Origin: Sulfitobacter aestuariivivens
GTDB lineage: Bacteria > Pseudomonadota > Alphaproteobacteria > Rhodobacterales > Rhodobacteraceae
Assembly (NCBI RefSeq): GCF_014763045.1
Contig: NZ_JACTAG010000002.1
Span: 1,364,001-1,428,000 of the forward strand
Direction: 5' to 3'
Length of the DNA: 64,000 bases
The notes beneath the pieces were generated by a model. It was not told where the DNA came from. It saw nothing but the letters and a program-made list of their open reading frames with translations, and made no database searches. Each line of letters begins with the position of its first letter. Position 1 is the stretch's first letter. Positions 34,461 to 45,350 of the stretch are shown here, in pieces. The position numbers and the translations under genes were made by a program.

Positions 34461-36736
34461 TCTGTATCCGACAGCGGCTTCATATGCGGAAGATGCGCCG
34501 CTGTGATCTGTTCGATGATATCGGGTTTTCGCAACGGTTTGGTCAGATAATGATCCAGCCCGGCGGCCAGAACACCTGCGTCGTCACCGGCCATCGCATG
34601 CGCCGTCAAGGCAACGATAGGGACATGGCGATCTGACCCTTTCTCAAGCGCGCGGATTTTTTGCGTGGCTTCCCTGCCATCCATCTTTGGCATGGAGATG
34701 TCCATGAAGATCAGGTCCGGCGTGCAAGACTGATACAGCGCAACTGCTTCTTCGCCGTTGTTGGCAAAGGTCAGATCAATCTCAAGATCCTTTACCATCT
34801 TGCGAAACACCAGCTGGTTGGTCTTGTTGTCCTCAGCGGCCAGCACCCTCAACGCCCTCGGCGCAATTGATGTTTCCGGCTGAGGCCCAAGAAGGGTCAT
34901 GATCTTTTCGATCATTTTTTTCCGCGGCGGCGGAAACTGCAGCACCTGACACAAGGCGCTTTCTGCAGCCGTCTTTTCGACCTGCGTAGGGTTTTGCGCA
35001 AGCAGCAAAACAGGCAGATCGGCGGCCTTTTCTTGGACCGCCTGCACAAATGCGAGCCCGTCCATCGCTGACATCCCGTAATCTGCAACTACCAGCGACA
35101 CATCCGCCGCAATGCAAGCAAGCGCTGTGGCTCCGTCTGGACAGGGATGCGCGTCCAGCCCCAGTTTGCCCAATTGCCTGTTCAGAATATCGCGTGTCGC
35201 GGCAACGTCGGACACCACCAGAACCCGCCCGACATCCCCAAACGACGGCACCCCCCCACCAGCATCATCCTGCGCAATATCCAGCGTGATCTTGAACCCA
35301 AAACAGGATCCAGCGCCCTCCTGCGATGTGACCCAGATCTCGCCATCCATCATTTCCACCAGTCGTTGCGAAATGGCGAGGCCCAGCCCGGTGCCGTCGA
35401 ACTGCCGGTTGCGTTCGTTTTCGACCTGATTGAATTCGCCGAAGATGTGGTTGACCATATCGGCGGGAATGCCGATCCCGGTGTCCTCTATCGCGATATG
35501 CAGAGTGACTGAGGTGCCGCCATGGCACGGCACACCCACCACCCGAACCAGCACGTGCCCCTGAGACGTGAACTTGACGGCGTTGCCCAAAAGGTTGGTC
35601 ATCACCTGCCGCAGCCGCCCCGGATCGCCGATCAGTCGCGTCGGCAGGAAGAGGTCATAATCCAGCAGTAACGAAAGCCCTTTCTTGCGGGCGCTGGGCT
35701 GCAACAGCATCAGAATTTCCTGAATTGCCTGTTCCAGATCAAAGGCTTCGGGCTGCAATTCAAGCTTCTTGGCTTCGATCTTGGAATAATCCAGCACGTC
35801 GTTGATGATCACCAAAAGCGCTTCGCCGGAATTGCGGATCGTGTCGACATAGAGGCGCTGTTCGTCGGACAGATCCGTATCGATCAGCACATCGGCCATG
35901 CCAACAACGCCGTTCATGGGCGTTCTGATCTCGTGGCTCATGTTGGCCAGAAAGGCGGACTTGGCCTTGTTGGCGCTTTCGGCAATCTGGCGCGCCTCTT
36001 TCAACTGTTCCTCGTAGACAACGTTCGCCGTGATATCGAGGCCAAGCGAAACAACATCACCTCCCGGACCGCGTTGATCGACCAGCTTGATATGGTTGCC
36101 GTTCCACAATTGAATGACGATCGGTTCTGGCTGAGGATCCTGCCAGCGCCGGGTCATCATCTGCCGCCACTGCGCCGGGGTCAGATCACCGGTGCGCACG
36201 ATGCCTTCTTCGGTCATCACCTGCAGGATGGTGACATAGTCCACGCCCGGCCTGATTTCTTCTACCTTGTCGAAGATGGCGAGGTAGGCCCGGTTGGCCA
36301 TGATCATCTTGTTCTGCGCGTCAAAGAACGCGAAACCGTCGCTGATCGTCTCGATCGTGTGCCACATGCGGCGTTCGGTGATCGCGATCTTCTGGTTGGC
36401 CGCACTCAGATCCGACTTAACGCGCTTGTTTTCCCCGCGGATGGTTTCGACCTGCGCACGGGTCTCGACGATCTCTTCGGTCAGTTCGCGCGCGTGCGCA
36501 TCAAGTTTTCGGTTGGCTGCAAATAATTCCGACTTCTTGAGCTCCAGCAGCCGTTCTGCCGCAAGGCGGCTGCGCCGCTCGCTGGTCAGTTTTTCGGCAA
36601 GGCTCATCCGCCGCTCCGCTTGCTGGTCTCTGGGTGCGCGGCCACTGTCCTGGATCAAGGTGAATAAGTGTTTAAGTCCCTGGGGTAAGGTATCCGGTAC
36701 CTTGTCTGGAATCGGATCGCGTGGCACGCTGATCAC
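34445..36736 (-). CDS. Hybrid sensor histidine kinase, PAS - HisKA - HATPase - two REC
   Basis: Encodes 763 residues with no transmembrane segment. Order: coiled coil (about 40-125), PAS (about 125-250), HisKA with the phospho-His in SHEIRTPMN (His 268), HATPase_c with [11 protein letters not shown], a first receiver (Asp about 552 in VVADYGMS), and a second canonical receiver (Asp about 679 in [13 protein letters not shown], Lys in LTKPLRKP). No HPt domain, so phosphotransfer needs an external partner. The GTG start is 20 nt from the divergent alpha-2-macroglobulin gene. Signal and target unknown. Confidence 0.9.
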   Translation of the reverse strand: MISVPRDPIPDKVPDTLPQGLKHLFTLIQDSGRAPRDQQAERRMSLAEKLTSERRSRLAAERLLELKKSELFAANRKLDAHARELTEEIVETRAQVETIRGENKRVKSDLSAANQKIAITERRMWHTIETISDGFAFFDAQNKMIMANRAYLAIFDKVEEIRPGVDYVTILQVMTEEGIVRTGDLTPAQWRQMMTRRWQDPQPEPIVIQLWNGNHIKLVDQRGPGGDVVSLGLDITANVVYEEQLKEARQIAESANKAKSAFLANMSHEIRTPMNGVVGMADVLIDTDLSDEQRLYVDTIRNSGEALLVIINDVLDYSKIEAKKLELQPEAFDLEQAIQEILMLLQPSARKKGLSLLLDYDLFLPTRLIGDPGRLRQVMTNLLGNAVKFTSQGHVLVRVVGVPCHGGTSVTLHIAIEDTGIGIPADMVNHIFGEFNQVENERNRQFDGTGLGLAISQRLVEMMDGEIWVTSQEGAGSCFGFKITLDIAQDDAGGGVPSFGDVGRVLVVSDVAATRDILNRQLGKLGLDAHPCPDGATALACIAADVSLVVADYGMSAMDGLAFVQAVQEKAADLPVLLLAQNPTQVEKTAAESALCQVLQFPPPRKKMIEKIMTLLGPQPETSIAPRALRVLAAEDNKTNQLVFRKMVKDLEIDLTFANNGEEAVALYQSCTPDLIFMDISMPKMDGREATQKIRALEKGSDRHVPIVALTAHAMAGDDAGVLAAGLDHYLTKPLRKPDIIEQITAAHLPHMKPLSDTDYGDG

Positions 36737-36756
36737 ATTTGAAATCGGAGATTGTC

Positions 36757-39700
36757 ATGCCCTTCAATCGCGTGTTGCGCAATGTTCTGGCCGTCTTTGT
36801 GATCATGGTGGGGCCGGCTTTGGCCCAGACCGGGGTGCCAGAGCACCGATATCTTTTCTCGCGCGATGTAGATTTTTACGGTGCGGACCTGACCAATCTC
36901 TTTGACACTACGCAGGCCGCGTGCGAACGGGCCTGTTCGGCACAACCTGACTGCGTGGCTTTCACCTTCAATACGCTGAAAGGGGCCTGTTTCCCCAAAT
37001 CCGCAATTAGCAATCGCGAACCGTTCGAGGGCGCGCTGTCTGCGCGAAAAGTGCAGACCGACGCGGCCATTCTCGGCAACGCACCTGCGCGACTAAAAGA
37101 CCTCGATTTCCTGCGCACCCGCGATCTGGAGACCGCCGCCGCCCTTGTTGGCAGCAACGCACGGCGGTTCTCATTTGGGGACGAAACGTCCGAAGACATG
37201 ATTTCTGCCATGCTGCGGGCAGAAGAAACCGGCAATACCCGCGTCGCGCTGACCTGGGCAGGAAAGGCCGTGGCCGCGACCGACCGGGGCGATTTGTGGG
37301 TGCGGTTCGCGCATCTGTCGCTCAAACGGGGTGGGCAGACGGAAAACAGCGACTGGCGGCGTCACAACCGCGAGGCGCTGATGGCGGCGACCAATGCCTA
37401 TCTGCGGGCGGATGCAAACGCGGTGCGCGCCGACGCCCTGACCGTGATGGCGCGCGCGCTTGAGGCCAACCGGCGGGGCCGCGACATGATCCCGGCCCTG
37501 CGTCTGGCGCAAACGCTCAGCCCGCGAAACGATCTGCAAACCGCGCTGGATGATGCGATTGGCAAATACGGGTTTCGCGTCGTCGATCACCGCATCGACA
37601 ACGATGCCGCCGCCCCGCGTATCTGTGGTGAGTTCTCTGAAAAGTTGGTCCAGGTCGGCGTCGATTATGAACCCTTCGTGCGTATCGAAGGGCGCGGTCT
37701 GGCAGTGCAGGCCAGCGAAAGCCAACTGTGCATCGATGGCGTGGAACACGGTCAGCGATACGAGATCACCTTTCGCAAGGGCCTTCCCGCCGCCAGCGGT
37801 GAGACGCTGCACAAGGACGTGCAGCTGACGCTTTATGTACGCGACCGCGCGCCGCTGGTGCGCTTTGGGGGCCGCGCGTATGTGCTGCCGCGCACCGCGC
37901 AGGCCGCAGTGCCGATCGAAACAGTCAACGTCGACACCGTTGATCTGAAGCTGCGCAAGGTCAGTGACCGAAATCTCGTGCGCGCGATCCGCGAAAGCTA
38001 TTTCGGACGCCCGCTTAGCAAGTACGAGGACGACGAATTCGCACGCACTCTGGCGCAGGAGATCTGGCAAGGGCAGGGCACAACACAGAACACGCTCAAC
38101 GTCGACATGACGACGCGCCTGCCGTTGGGCGATGTGCTGGCAGAACACCCACCCGGCATCTACGCGCTAAGCGCCTCTGTTCCGGGGCAGGATCCCTATG
38201 ATTTCCCGGCCGCGACGCAATGGTTCGTGCTGTCCGATCTGGGTCTGTCCACATGGCAGGGGGTGGATGGCCTGCAGGTCGCTGTACGTAGCCTATCAGA
38301 TGCGGCCGCCCGCGAAGGGATCACGCTGACCCTGATCAGCCGTGCCAACGCGGTGCTGGGCAGCGCGACCACGGATGCCCAAGGATTTGCCAGCTTTGCC
38401 GCAGGGCTCAGCCGCGGGTCCGGTGCCGCGCAGCCCGCCTTGCTGATGGCCGAAGCCGGCGAGACCGATATCGCCTTTCTGCCTCTGACGGACCCCGCAT
38501 TCGATCTGTCCGATCGCGGCGTCGAAGGGCATCCGCCCGCACCGCCGATCGATACTTTCCTGACCACTGATCGCGGTGCCTACCGCGTCGGGGAGACCAT
38601 CTATGCCACCGCGCTCACGCGGGACGCCCGCGCGCAGGCCCTTGCAGAACTGCCGGTCACAGCCGTGCTCAAACGCCCGGACGGTGTTGAGTACAGCCGT
38701 CACCTCAGCCAGAAGCCGCAGGCCGGCGGTCACGTCTTTGCACTGCCTCTGGGGGGCGACGTGCCGCGCGGGGCATGGCGCGTTGACATCTATTCGGACG
38801 TGGAGGCGCCTGCACTGGCCAGCCAGACCGTCCTTGTCGAAGATTTCCTGCCAGAGCGGATAGATTTCGAAATTTCCCTGCCGGATGCCCCGCTGCGGCT
38901 TGTCGATGCCCCCCCTGTGACAGTCGCCGTCAATTACCTGTTTGGTGCGCCCGGCGCGGATCTGGCTGTGGAGGGCGACGTCCGCTTGCGGGCAACGCGC
39001 AGCCTTGAGGGCTGGGCCGGCTATCAGTTTGGTCGGCATGACACCGCATTTCGCACCCAAAGCCGCGCGGTCGGTGATGCGACCACAGACGCGGACGGGA
39101 TCGCCACTTTCCCGTTGCCCCTGCCGATCCTTGACGAACCGCCGACCTTGCCGCTCGAAGCGGAAGTGATCCTGCGCGTTGCCGAAGGGTCGGGCCGCCC
39201 GGTCGAACGGCGCCTGAAAAAGGCGCTGGCACCGGATGCGCCGCTCATCGGCATCAAGAAGGCCTTTGACGACGTCCTGCCCGAAGCAGCAGAAGCCCGC
39301 TTTGAGGTCATCGCCCTTGCCCCGGATGGCACAGCCATGGAAATGCCCGTCCGCTGGACCGTGAACCGGGTAGAGCGCCGATATCAGTGGTACCAACTTT
39401 ACGGCAACTGGGAATGGGAACCGACAACCCGCCGCGTGCGTGTGGACACCGGCGAAGCGACGCTGGGTGCCAACCCGCTTACCCTCACAACCCCGACGGA
39501 ATGGGGTCAATACGAACTTGTGGTAGAGCGGATAGGACCCCTATACGCGGCAAGCTCGGTCAGCTTTTCGTCAGGTTGGTATGGCGGCGATGGCGCGACG
39601 GATACACCGGACCGGCTTGAGGTCTCTTTGAACGCAACCGAATTCAGCATCGGCGACACCGCACGGTTGCGCCTCGTTGCCGAGGGGGACGGTGTGGCGC

Positions 39701-42192
39701 TCATCAGCGTTCTGTCTAATCAGGTGATCGACAGGCAGGTTGTTTCTGTCAGTGCGGGCGAGAACGTGATCCCTCTGGACGTGACGGCGGCTTGGGGCAG
39801 CGGGGCCTATGTGACGGCTTCGGTCCTGCGCGGCATGGACGCGGACGCAGGCAAGAACCCGGCGCGGGCTCTGGGGCTGGTCCATGCAACCGTCCGGCCG
39901 GAAGACAAGGCACTGTCCGTCAGCTTTGATGTGGCCGATGTCGTCGACGGTCAGGCGGGCACGATGCGCGCTGCCGTGCAGGTCGATGGCGTCAAGGAAG
40001 GCGAGACGGCCTATGTAACGCTGGCGGCTGTTGACGTCGGCATCCTGAACCTGACCGGGTTCGAGCCGCCGGATGTCACCGATCACTACTTTGGCCAGCG
40101 CCGTCTTGGTGTGGAATTGCGCGATGTCTATGGGCGGCTGATCGATGGCATGAATGGCGCGCTGGGCAGCGTGCGTTCTGGCGGTGATGCTGCGGCTTCT
40201 GCACAGGTGCAATCGCCGCCGCCAACCGAAGAATTGATGGCCTTCTTTGCGGGCCCGATCAAGGTCGGCGCGGATGGCCGTGCAGAAGTCGACATCATCA
40301 AGCCCGCGTTCAACGGCACGGTAAAACTGATGGCCGTCGCCTGGTCGCCCACCGCCGTGGGCGATGCCGCACAGGATGTCATCGCGCGGGACCCTGTCGT
40401 GCTCAGCGCATCATTGCCACGCTTCCTGTCGCCGGGGGATCAAGGCCGTCTCTTGCTTGAGTTCGTGCATGCCGAAGGGGCTGCCGGTAACATGCCCCTG
40501 CAGATATTCGCGGATGCGGGTGTGGGCCTGGCGGATGCGCCTGCCACCGTGCGCCTGGCCGATCAGGGCTCTGCGCGCCTCAGCATCCCACTGACCGGGC
40601 GCGAGATCGGGGATCATCTGATCACGGTCGTGATGCAAACACCGGGTGGCAAGGAATTGCGCAAATCCCTGCTGATGCCAGTGCGCGACAACGATCCGGA
40701 GGTTGCGACCACCCGGCAGTTTGCACTTGGAACCGGCGAAAGCTTTACCTTTGACAGCAACGTCTTCGCAGGCCTGCGTCCGGGCACGGCCACGGCAACC
40801 CTGACCGCCGGTCCGCTCGCGCGGTTTGATGTTCCGGGTCTGTTGCGCCAGCTTGACCGCTATCCCTACGGCTGCACCGAACAATTGACCTCTGGCGCGA
40901 TGCCGCTGCTTTATCTCAGCGCCATGGCGCAGTCCGCCGGGTTGGGAGAGCCTGAACGGATCGGCAACAAGATCGACAGCGCCATCGGGCGCATCCTGAC
41001 GCGCCAGACCAGCAGCGGGGCCTTCGGCATGTGGCGGGCTGCATCGGGTGAGTTTTGGCTGGATGCCTACGTGACCGATTTCCTCAGCCGTGCGCGCGCC
41101 GAAGGGCACGTCATCCCGGATCTGGCGTTCAGCCTTGCCATGGACAATCTGCGCAATCGCATCAATTACACGCCTGACTTTGATAACGGTGGCGAAGACG
41201 TGGCCTATGCACTGCTGGTGCTTGCCCGCGAAGGGGCCGCCGCCATGGGGGATCTGCGGTACTACGCGGACACCAAGGCGAATGACTTCGGCACCCCGCT
41301 CGCGGCTGCGCAACTGGGTGCTGCGCTGGCGTCGTACGGCGACCAGATCCGCGCGGACAAGATGTTCCGTCAGGCTGGCGTAATGCTGCTGCGGGACCGT
41401 GATGCCCGTCGCTGGCGCACCGATTTCGGCACCAGCTTGCGCGACACCGCCGCCGTCCTGAAACTGAGCGCCGAGGCGGGCAGTGCCGCAATAGACCCCG
41501 CGACGCTGATATCATGGGTCGGGCGACACGATCAGCGGCTGTCGACCCAAGAGGCTGCGCAGGTCCTGATGGCGGCGCATGCTCTGGCGGCCCCGGATGC
41601 CGTACCGGGCCTCCTTGTCGATGGCCAACCTGCAAGCGGCCCGGTTGTCACACGGCTGAGTGACCGGGCGCCGACCGTTTCGGTCATCGAAAATGTCAGC
41701 TCTTTGCCGATGGATGTGACAATGACCACCTTCGGTGTGCCAGACGTGGCGCCTGCTGCGGGGGGCTATGGCTACAAGATCACCCGAAGATACTTCACCA
41801 TGGACGGGTATGACCGGTCTGGTCCGGTTGCTGCGGGCGAACGCAGGGTCGTGGTCTTGCGGATCGAACCCTTCGAGGACACGGGCGCGCGGCTGATCAT
41901 CGACGATCCGCTCCCGGCAGGGTTCGAAATCGACAACCCCAACCTGCTCGAAGGGGGGGAAACCGCCGCCCTCGACTGGCTTGCCGCCCGCGAAGCTGAA
42001 AACGCAGAGTTCCGTAGCGACAGGTTCGTTGCCGCGGTGACCCATCGCGACGCGGAACCGTTCCAACTGGCCTATATCGTCCGCGCCGTGACACCCGGCA
42101 CCTATCACCACCCGGCAGCGACTGTCGAAGACATGTATCGCCCCGAATACCGCGCCAATACCGATACCGCCGCGCTGACGATCACGCCGTGA
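36757..42192 (+). CDS. Bacterial alpha-2-macroglobulin with N-terminal PAN/apple-like domain
   Basis: Encodes 1811 residues. Signal peptide ending VGPALA-QT; no lipobox, unlike E. coli YfhM. A Cys-containing PAN/apple-like domain follows (about 25-90, CERACSAQPDCVAFTFN), then a helical region, MG-type beta domains (FLTTDRGAYRVGETI around 605), the ANA segment FAGPIKVG...AFNGTVKLMAVAWSP, and a thioester domain with the reactive PYGCTEQ motif (Cys 1373). Such proteins trap proteases in the periplasm. GGAG precedes ATG 36757. Four-base GTGA overlap with pbpC. Confidence 0.92.
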   Translation: MPFNRVLRNVLAVFVIMVGPALAQTGVPEHRYLFSRDVDFYGADLTNLFDTTQAACERACSAQPDCVAFTFNTLKGACFPKSAISNREPFEGALSARKVQTDAAILGNAPARLKDLDFLRTRDLETAAALVGSNARRFSFGDETSEDMISAMLRAEETGNTRVALTWAGKAVAATDRGDLWVRFAHLSLKRGGQTENSDWRRHNREALMAATNAYLRADANAVRADALTVMARALEANRRGRDMIPALRLAQTLSPRNDLQTALDDAIGKYGFRVVDHRIDNDAAAPRICGEFSEKLVQVGVDYEPFVRIEGRGLAVQASESQLCIDGVEHGQRYEITFRKGLPAASGETLHKDVQLTLYVRDRAPLVRFGGRAYVLPRTAQAAVPIETVNVDTVDLKLRKVSDRNLVRAIRESYFGRPLSKYEDDEFARTLAQEIWQGQGTTQNTLNVDMTTRLPLGDVLAEHPPGIYALSASVPGQDPYDFPAATQWFVLSDLGLSTWQGVDGLQVAVRSLSDAAAREGITLTLISRANAVLGSATTDAQGFASFAAGLSRGSGAAQPALLMAEAGETDIAFLPLTDPAFDLSDRGVEGHPPAPPIDTFLTTDRGAYRVGETIYATALTRDARAQALAELPVTAVLKRPDGVEYSRHLSQKPQAGGHVFALPLGGDVPRGAWRVDIYSDVEAPALASQTVLVEDFLPERIDFEISLPDAPLRLVDAPPVTVAVNYLFGAPGADLAVEGDVRLRATRSLEGWAGYQFGRHDTAFRTQSRAVGDATTDADGIATFPLPLPILDEPPTLPLEAEVILRVAEGSGRPVERRLKKALAPDAPLIGIKKAFDDVLPEAAEARFEVIALAPDGTAMEMPVRWTVNRVERRYQWYQLYGNWEWEPTTRRVRVDTGEATLGANPLTLTTPTEWGQYELVVERIGPLYAASSVSFSSGWYGGDGATDTPDRLEVSLNATEFSIGDTARLRLVAEGDGVALISVLSNQVIDRQVVSVSAGENVIPLDVTAAWGSGAYVTASVLRGMDADAGKNPARALGLVHATVRPEDKALSVSFDVADVVDGQAGTMRAAVQVDGVKEGETAYVTLAAVDVGILNLTGFEPPDVTDHYFGQRRLGVELRDVYGRLIDGMNGALGSVRSGGDAAASAQVQSPPPTEELMAFFAGPIKVGADGRAEVDIIKPAFNGTVKLMAVAWSPTAVGDAAQDVIARDPVVLSASLPRFLSPGDQGRLLLEFVHAEGAAGNMPLQIFADAGVGLADAPATVRLADQGSARLSIPLTGREIGDHLITVVMQTPGGKELRKSLLMPVRDNDPEVATTRQFALGTGESFTFDSNVFAGLRPGTATATLTAGPLARFDVPGLLRQLDRYPYGCTEQLTSGAMPLLYLSAMAQSAGLGEPERIGNKIDSAIGRILTRQTSSGAFGMWRAASGEFWLDAYVTDFLSRARAEGHVIPDLAFSLAMDNLRNRINYTPDFDNGGEDVAYALLVLAREGAAAMGDLRYYADTKANDFGTPLAAAQLGAALASYGDQIRADKMFRQAGVMLLRDRDARRWRTDFGTSLRDTAAVLKLSAEAGSAAIDPATLISWVGRHDQRLSTQEAAQVLMAAHALAAPDAVPGLLVDGQPASGPVVTRLSDRAPTVSVIENVSSLPMDVTMTTFGVPDVAPAAGGYGYKITRRYFTMDGYDRSGPVAAGERRVVVLRIEPFEDTGARLIIDDPLPAGFEIDNPNLLEGGETAALDWLAAREAENAEFRSDRFVAAVTHRDAEPFQLAYIVRAVTPGTYHHPAATVEDMYRPEYRANTDTAALTITP

Positions 42193-44216
42193 TCCGGCGG
42201 TTCGGACTCATTGCGCTGGCGGTCGTGCTGACATTGGCGGGCGGACTGCGAGATGGGGTCGACCAGTGGATTGCGGCAACCGACCTGCCGCCGGTGCTGG
42301 CAGAAACATCGGTCGAGATGAGGGACCGCAACGGTGCGCTGATGCGGGTCTTCCCGATCGAGGACGGGCGCATGCGCCTGGCGCTTTCCCTTGACCAGGT
42401 GGATCCCGACTTTGTCGCCATGCTGGTCGCTTACGAAGACAAGCGGTTCTACCGCCACAACGGCGTTGATCCCGTCGCCCTGATGCGGGCAGCTGGACAG
42501 GCGTTATGGCATGGCAAGGTGATCTCCGGCGGATCGACCCTGACCATGCAGGTGGCGCGACTGCTTGAGAATTCCGGCACCGGGCGCTGGCACGGCAAAT
42601 GGCGCCAAATGCGCGTGGCACTGGCGCTTGAACAGCGGCTCACCAAGCAGCAGATCCTTGAACTTTATCTTGCACATGCGCCCTACGGCGGGGCTGTAGA
42701 AGGGCTGCGCGCGGCCGCACTGGCGTGGTTTGGCAAAGAACCGGCACGGCTGACCCCGGCAGAGGCCGCGCTGCTTGTCGCCCTTCCCCAAGCGCCGGAG
42801 GCGCGCAGGCCCGATCGGCATCCGGCCCGTGCGACCGCTGCCCGCCAGCGGGTTCTTGCGCGGGTCAATGCTGCCGATATAGGCAGCCTGTCACCGGTGC
42901 CAGATCGCATGAGCCCCTTCGTGCGCTTGGCCCCGCATCTGGCAGACCGTTTGCGCGCCAACGATCCCCTGTCGCGGCGCTTTGACGTGACCTTGGACGC
43001 GACCTTGCAGCGCCAGATCAACGCGCTGGCCCAACGTGCGGTACGCGGGCAGGCGCGGGGCGTGTCTGCGGCCATCATGGTGGCCGATCACCGCACCGGA
43101 GAAGTACTGGCCGCAACCGGTTCCCCCCTCTATTCGGCACAGGACGGCGCGCTTGGATTTGTGGACATGACCCGCGCGGTGCGCTCGCCCGGGTCGACAC
43201 TGAAACCCTTTGTCTACGGGCTTGCCTTCGATCAGGGGCTGGTGCACCCCGATACGCTTATCAACGATGCGCCCGTCGCCTTCGGTCGCTATGCGCCGCA
43301 GAATTTCGACGGCATCTTTCGCGGAGAGTTGACAGTGCGCGAAGCACTGCAATTGTCGCTGAACATCCCCCCGATCCTCCTGACGCACGAGCTGGGACCA
43401 GCACGCCTGATGGCCGCATTGCGCGCCGGCGGTGCATCGCCGCAGGTACCAGGGGGTAAACCGGGGCTGGCCGTGGCGCTGGGCGGTGTCGGGCTGACCC
43501 TCACCGAATTGGTGCAACTCTACGGGGGCCTGGCACGCGAGGGGGCGGCGCGTCCGCTGGTCTGGGAGGCAGGGCAGGCAACACCCGCGCCGCCGCGCAT
43601 GATGTCACCCGCCGCTGCATGGCAGGTGGGTCATATCCTTGCCAGTATTCTCCCGCCGCAAGGGGCAGGCGTGCTGACCGGTGACATCGCCTACAAGACC
43701 GGCACCTCGTATGGCCACCGCGATGCCTGGGCTATCGGTTTTGACGGAATGCATGTGGTTGGTGTCTGGCTCGGGCGGCCTGACGGCACACCGATACCGG
43801 GCGCCTTTGGCGGAGACATGGCAGCCCCCGTGATGTTCGAGGCGTTCGGACGGCTTGCACCGCGCCCGACACCGTTGGGCCCGCCACCGCCGGAAACCCT
43901 GATCCTCAGCTCCGCGTCCTTACCAGTGCCATTGCAGCGCTTCCGATCTCGGGATGCTGTCTTTGCCAAGGCGCAGGACGCCCCGGTCGTTCATTTCCCC
44001 CCGAACGGCGCTGTCCTGCAGCGCACGAGCGACGGTGTGCCGCTGAAGCTGCGCGCAGGCATCCTGCCCCTGACCGTGCTTGTGGATGGCGCGCCCCTGA
44101 TGCAAGGGCTGCGTCAGCGCGAAGCTATCCTGCCTTTGATGGAGCCGGGATTTACGCGTATCTCTGTCATCGACGCCAAAGGGCGCGCGTCAGAGGTAGA
44201 GATCAGGCTGGACTGA
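42189..44216 (+). CDS. pbpC: Penicillin-binding protein 1C
   Basis: A 675-residue bifunctional class A PBP. N-terminal membrane anchor; glycosyltransferase domain with AYEDKRFYRHNGVDP and ISGGSTLTMQVARLL; transpeptidase domain with SxxK (Ser 336 and Lys 339 in SPGSTLKPF), SLN and YKTGTSYGHRDAW (Lys 503); and a C-terminal BiPBP-type domain. GTG start overlaps the alpha-2-macroglobulin stop. This pairing is conserved widely and suggests repair of peptidoglycan after envelope breach. Confidence 0.95.
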   Translation: MIRRFGLIALAVVLTLAGGLRDGVDQWIAATDLPPVLAETSVEMRDRNGALMRVFPIEDGRMRLALSLDQVDPDFVAMLVAYEDKRFYRHNGVDPVALMRAAGQALWHGKVISGGSTLTMQVARLLENSGTGRWHGKWRQMRVALALEQRLTKQQILELYLAHAPYGGAVEGLRAAALAWFGKEPARLTPAEAALLVALPQAPEARRPDRHPARATAARQRVLARVNAADIGSLSPVPDRMSPFVRLAPHLADRLRANDPLSRRFDVTLDATLQRQINALAQRAVRGQARGVSAAIMVADHRTGEVLAATGSPLYSAQDGALGFVDMTRAVRSPGSTLKPFVYGLAFDQGLVHPDTLINDAPVAFGRYAPQNFDGIFRGELTVREALQLSLNIPPILLTHELGPARLMAALRAGGASPQVPGGKPGLAVALGGVGLTLTELVQLYGGLAREGAARPLVWEAGQATPAPPRMMSPAAAWQVGHILASILPPQGAGVLTGDIAYKTGTSYGHRDAWAIGFDGMHVVGVWLGRPDGTPIPGAFGGDMAAPVMFEAFGRLAPRPTPLGPPPPETLILSSASLPVPLQRFRSRDAVFAKAQDAPVVHFPPNGAVLQRTSDGVPLKLRAGILPLTVLVDGAPLMQGLRQREAILPLMEPGFTRISVIDAKGRASEVEIRLD

Positions 44217-44243
44217 CGCGGGCCAAGCTGGCAGGTCAGTCGT

Positions 44244-45167
44244 ATGTCGCTTGTCCTTGCTGTTCTTCCTTTGCTGCTGATCATCGCCACCGGATACGTG
44301 CTGGCGCGCAGTGGCGCACTGCCTGCTGCGGATTGGAAAGGGATCGAAACCCTGAGCTTTCGGGTTCTGATCCCGGCGGTCCTGATCCTTGCCATTATCC
44401 GCACGGATCTGTCCTGGGCCACGTTCGGAACGTTCATGATCACGCTGATGCTGACCTGGGCCCTGGTCAGCCTTCTGGCCCTGATGTTGCGCCTTTTTCC
44501 GCACGCGCGGCTGGAGAACCCTGCCTTTACGACGCTTTTTCAAACAGGCCTGCGATGGAATGCCTTTGTCGCGCTTGCGGCAGCAGAGCAGTTTACGGGC
44601 GATGCCGGCCTCAGTGTGCTCGCTGTTGCCATTGCGCTTTTGATCCCCACGATCAACATCTCCTGCATCGTGGTTCTGTCCGCGTTCGGGCCGGGACAGG
44701 TATCGCTGGGCGGCGTGAGCATGATGGTTCTGAAGAACCCGCTGGTACAAGCCTGCCTCGTCGGATTGGGGCTCTACTTCAGCGATCTGGCGCTGCCGGA
44801 TCCGATCCTGCAGGCCCTTGATATGATCGGGCGCGGCGCACTGGCCGTGGGTCTGCTCGCTGTGGGGGCGGGCATCAGTCTGCGCCGCCTGGCACGTTGG
44901 GACTGGCAGGTTGGCGTTGCCTTGCTTTTACGCCCGATCCTCGGGCCGGCCATCTTTGCGGGCTTTGCGTTTTTCTTTGGTCTCTCACCGCTTCAGGCCT
45001 TCACTGGTGTGCTGGTGTTTGCGGCCCCAGCGGCCACCAATGGCTATATCGTTGCCAAGCAGATGGGCGGGAACGCGGAACTCTATGCGGACGTATTGAC
45101 CTGGCAGACACTTTTGTCACTGGCGGTGATGCCCCTTTGGGCCTGGGTTTTCCTGAGCCCCGCCTGA
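44244..45167 (+). CDS. AEC (auxin efflux carrier) family transporter
   Basis: A 307-residue, roughly ten-helix permease of the AEC family. Family features: VLAVLPLLLIIATGYVLARSG at the N-terminus, RVLIPAVLILAI, NPLVQACLVGLGLYF in the middle, and FAAPAATNGYIVAKQMGGNAEL in the C-terminal half. May export organic anions; substrate unknown. 27 bp after pbpC on the same strand; the 183-bp tail region carries a 7-bp inverted repeat GTTCGCG/CGCGAAC (45204-45236). Confidence 0.88.
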   Translation: MSLVLAVLPLLLIIATGYVLARSGALPAADWKGIETLSFRVLIPAVLILAIIRTDLSWATFGTFMITLMLTWALVSLLALMLRLFPHARLENPAFTTLFQTGLRWNAFVALAAAEQFTGDAGLSVLAVAIALLIPTINISCIVVLSAFGPGQVSLGGVSMMVLKNPLVQACLVGLGLYFSDLALPDPILQALDMIGRGALAVGLLAVGAGISLRRLARWDWQVGVALLLRPILGPAIFAGFAFFFGLSPLQAFTGVLVFAAPAATNGYIVAKQMGGNAELYADVLTWQTLLSLAVMPLWAWVFLSPA

Positions 45168-45350
45168 TCCGATTGAGCGCGCGATGCGCGCACGACATGG
45201 TTTGTTCGCGCGCGCGCAGCTGGCGTATCCGCGAACCTCATTTGACCGTCTGATGTGCGGGTGGGGGAGCCTCCGGCGGGGAAGAGTTAAGGCCAGAGAA
45301 AGGGGGGGTGCGCCGTTTTTTCTATGGCCATAATATTCCCCCCTGGAGGG

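Noticed and set aside
38296..39510. 404-residue minus-strand frame inside the alpha-2-macroglobulin gene
   Set aside because: Shadow frame with no domain; macroglobulin coding is continuous on the plus strand.
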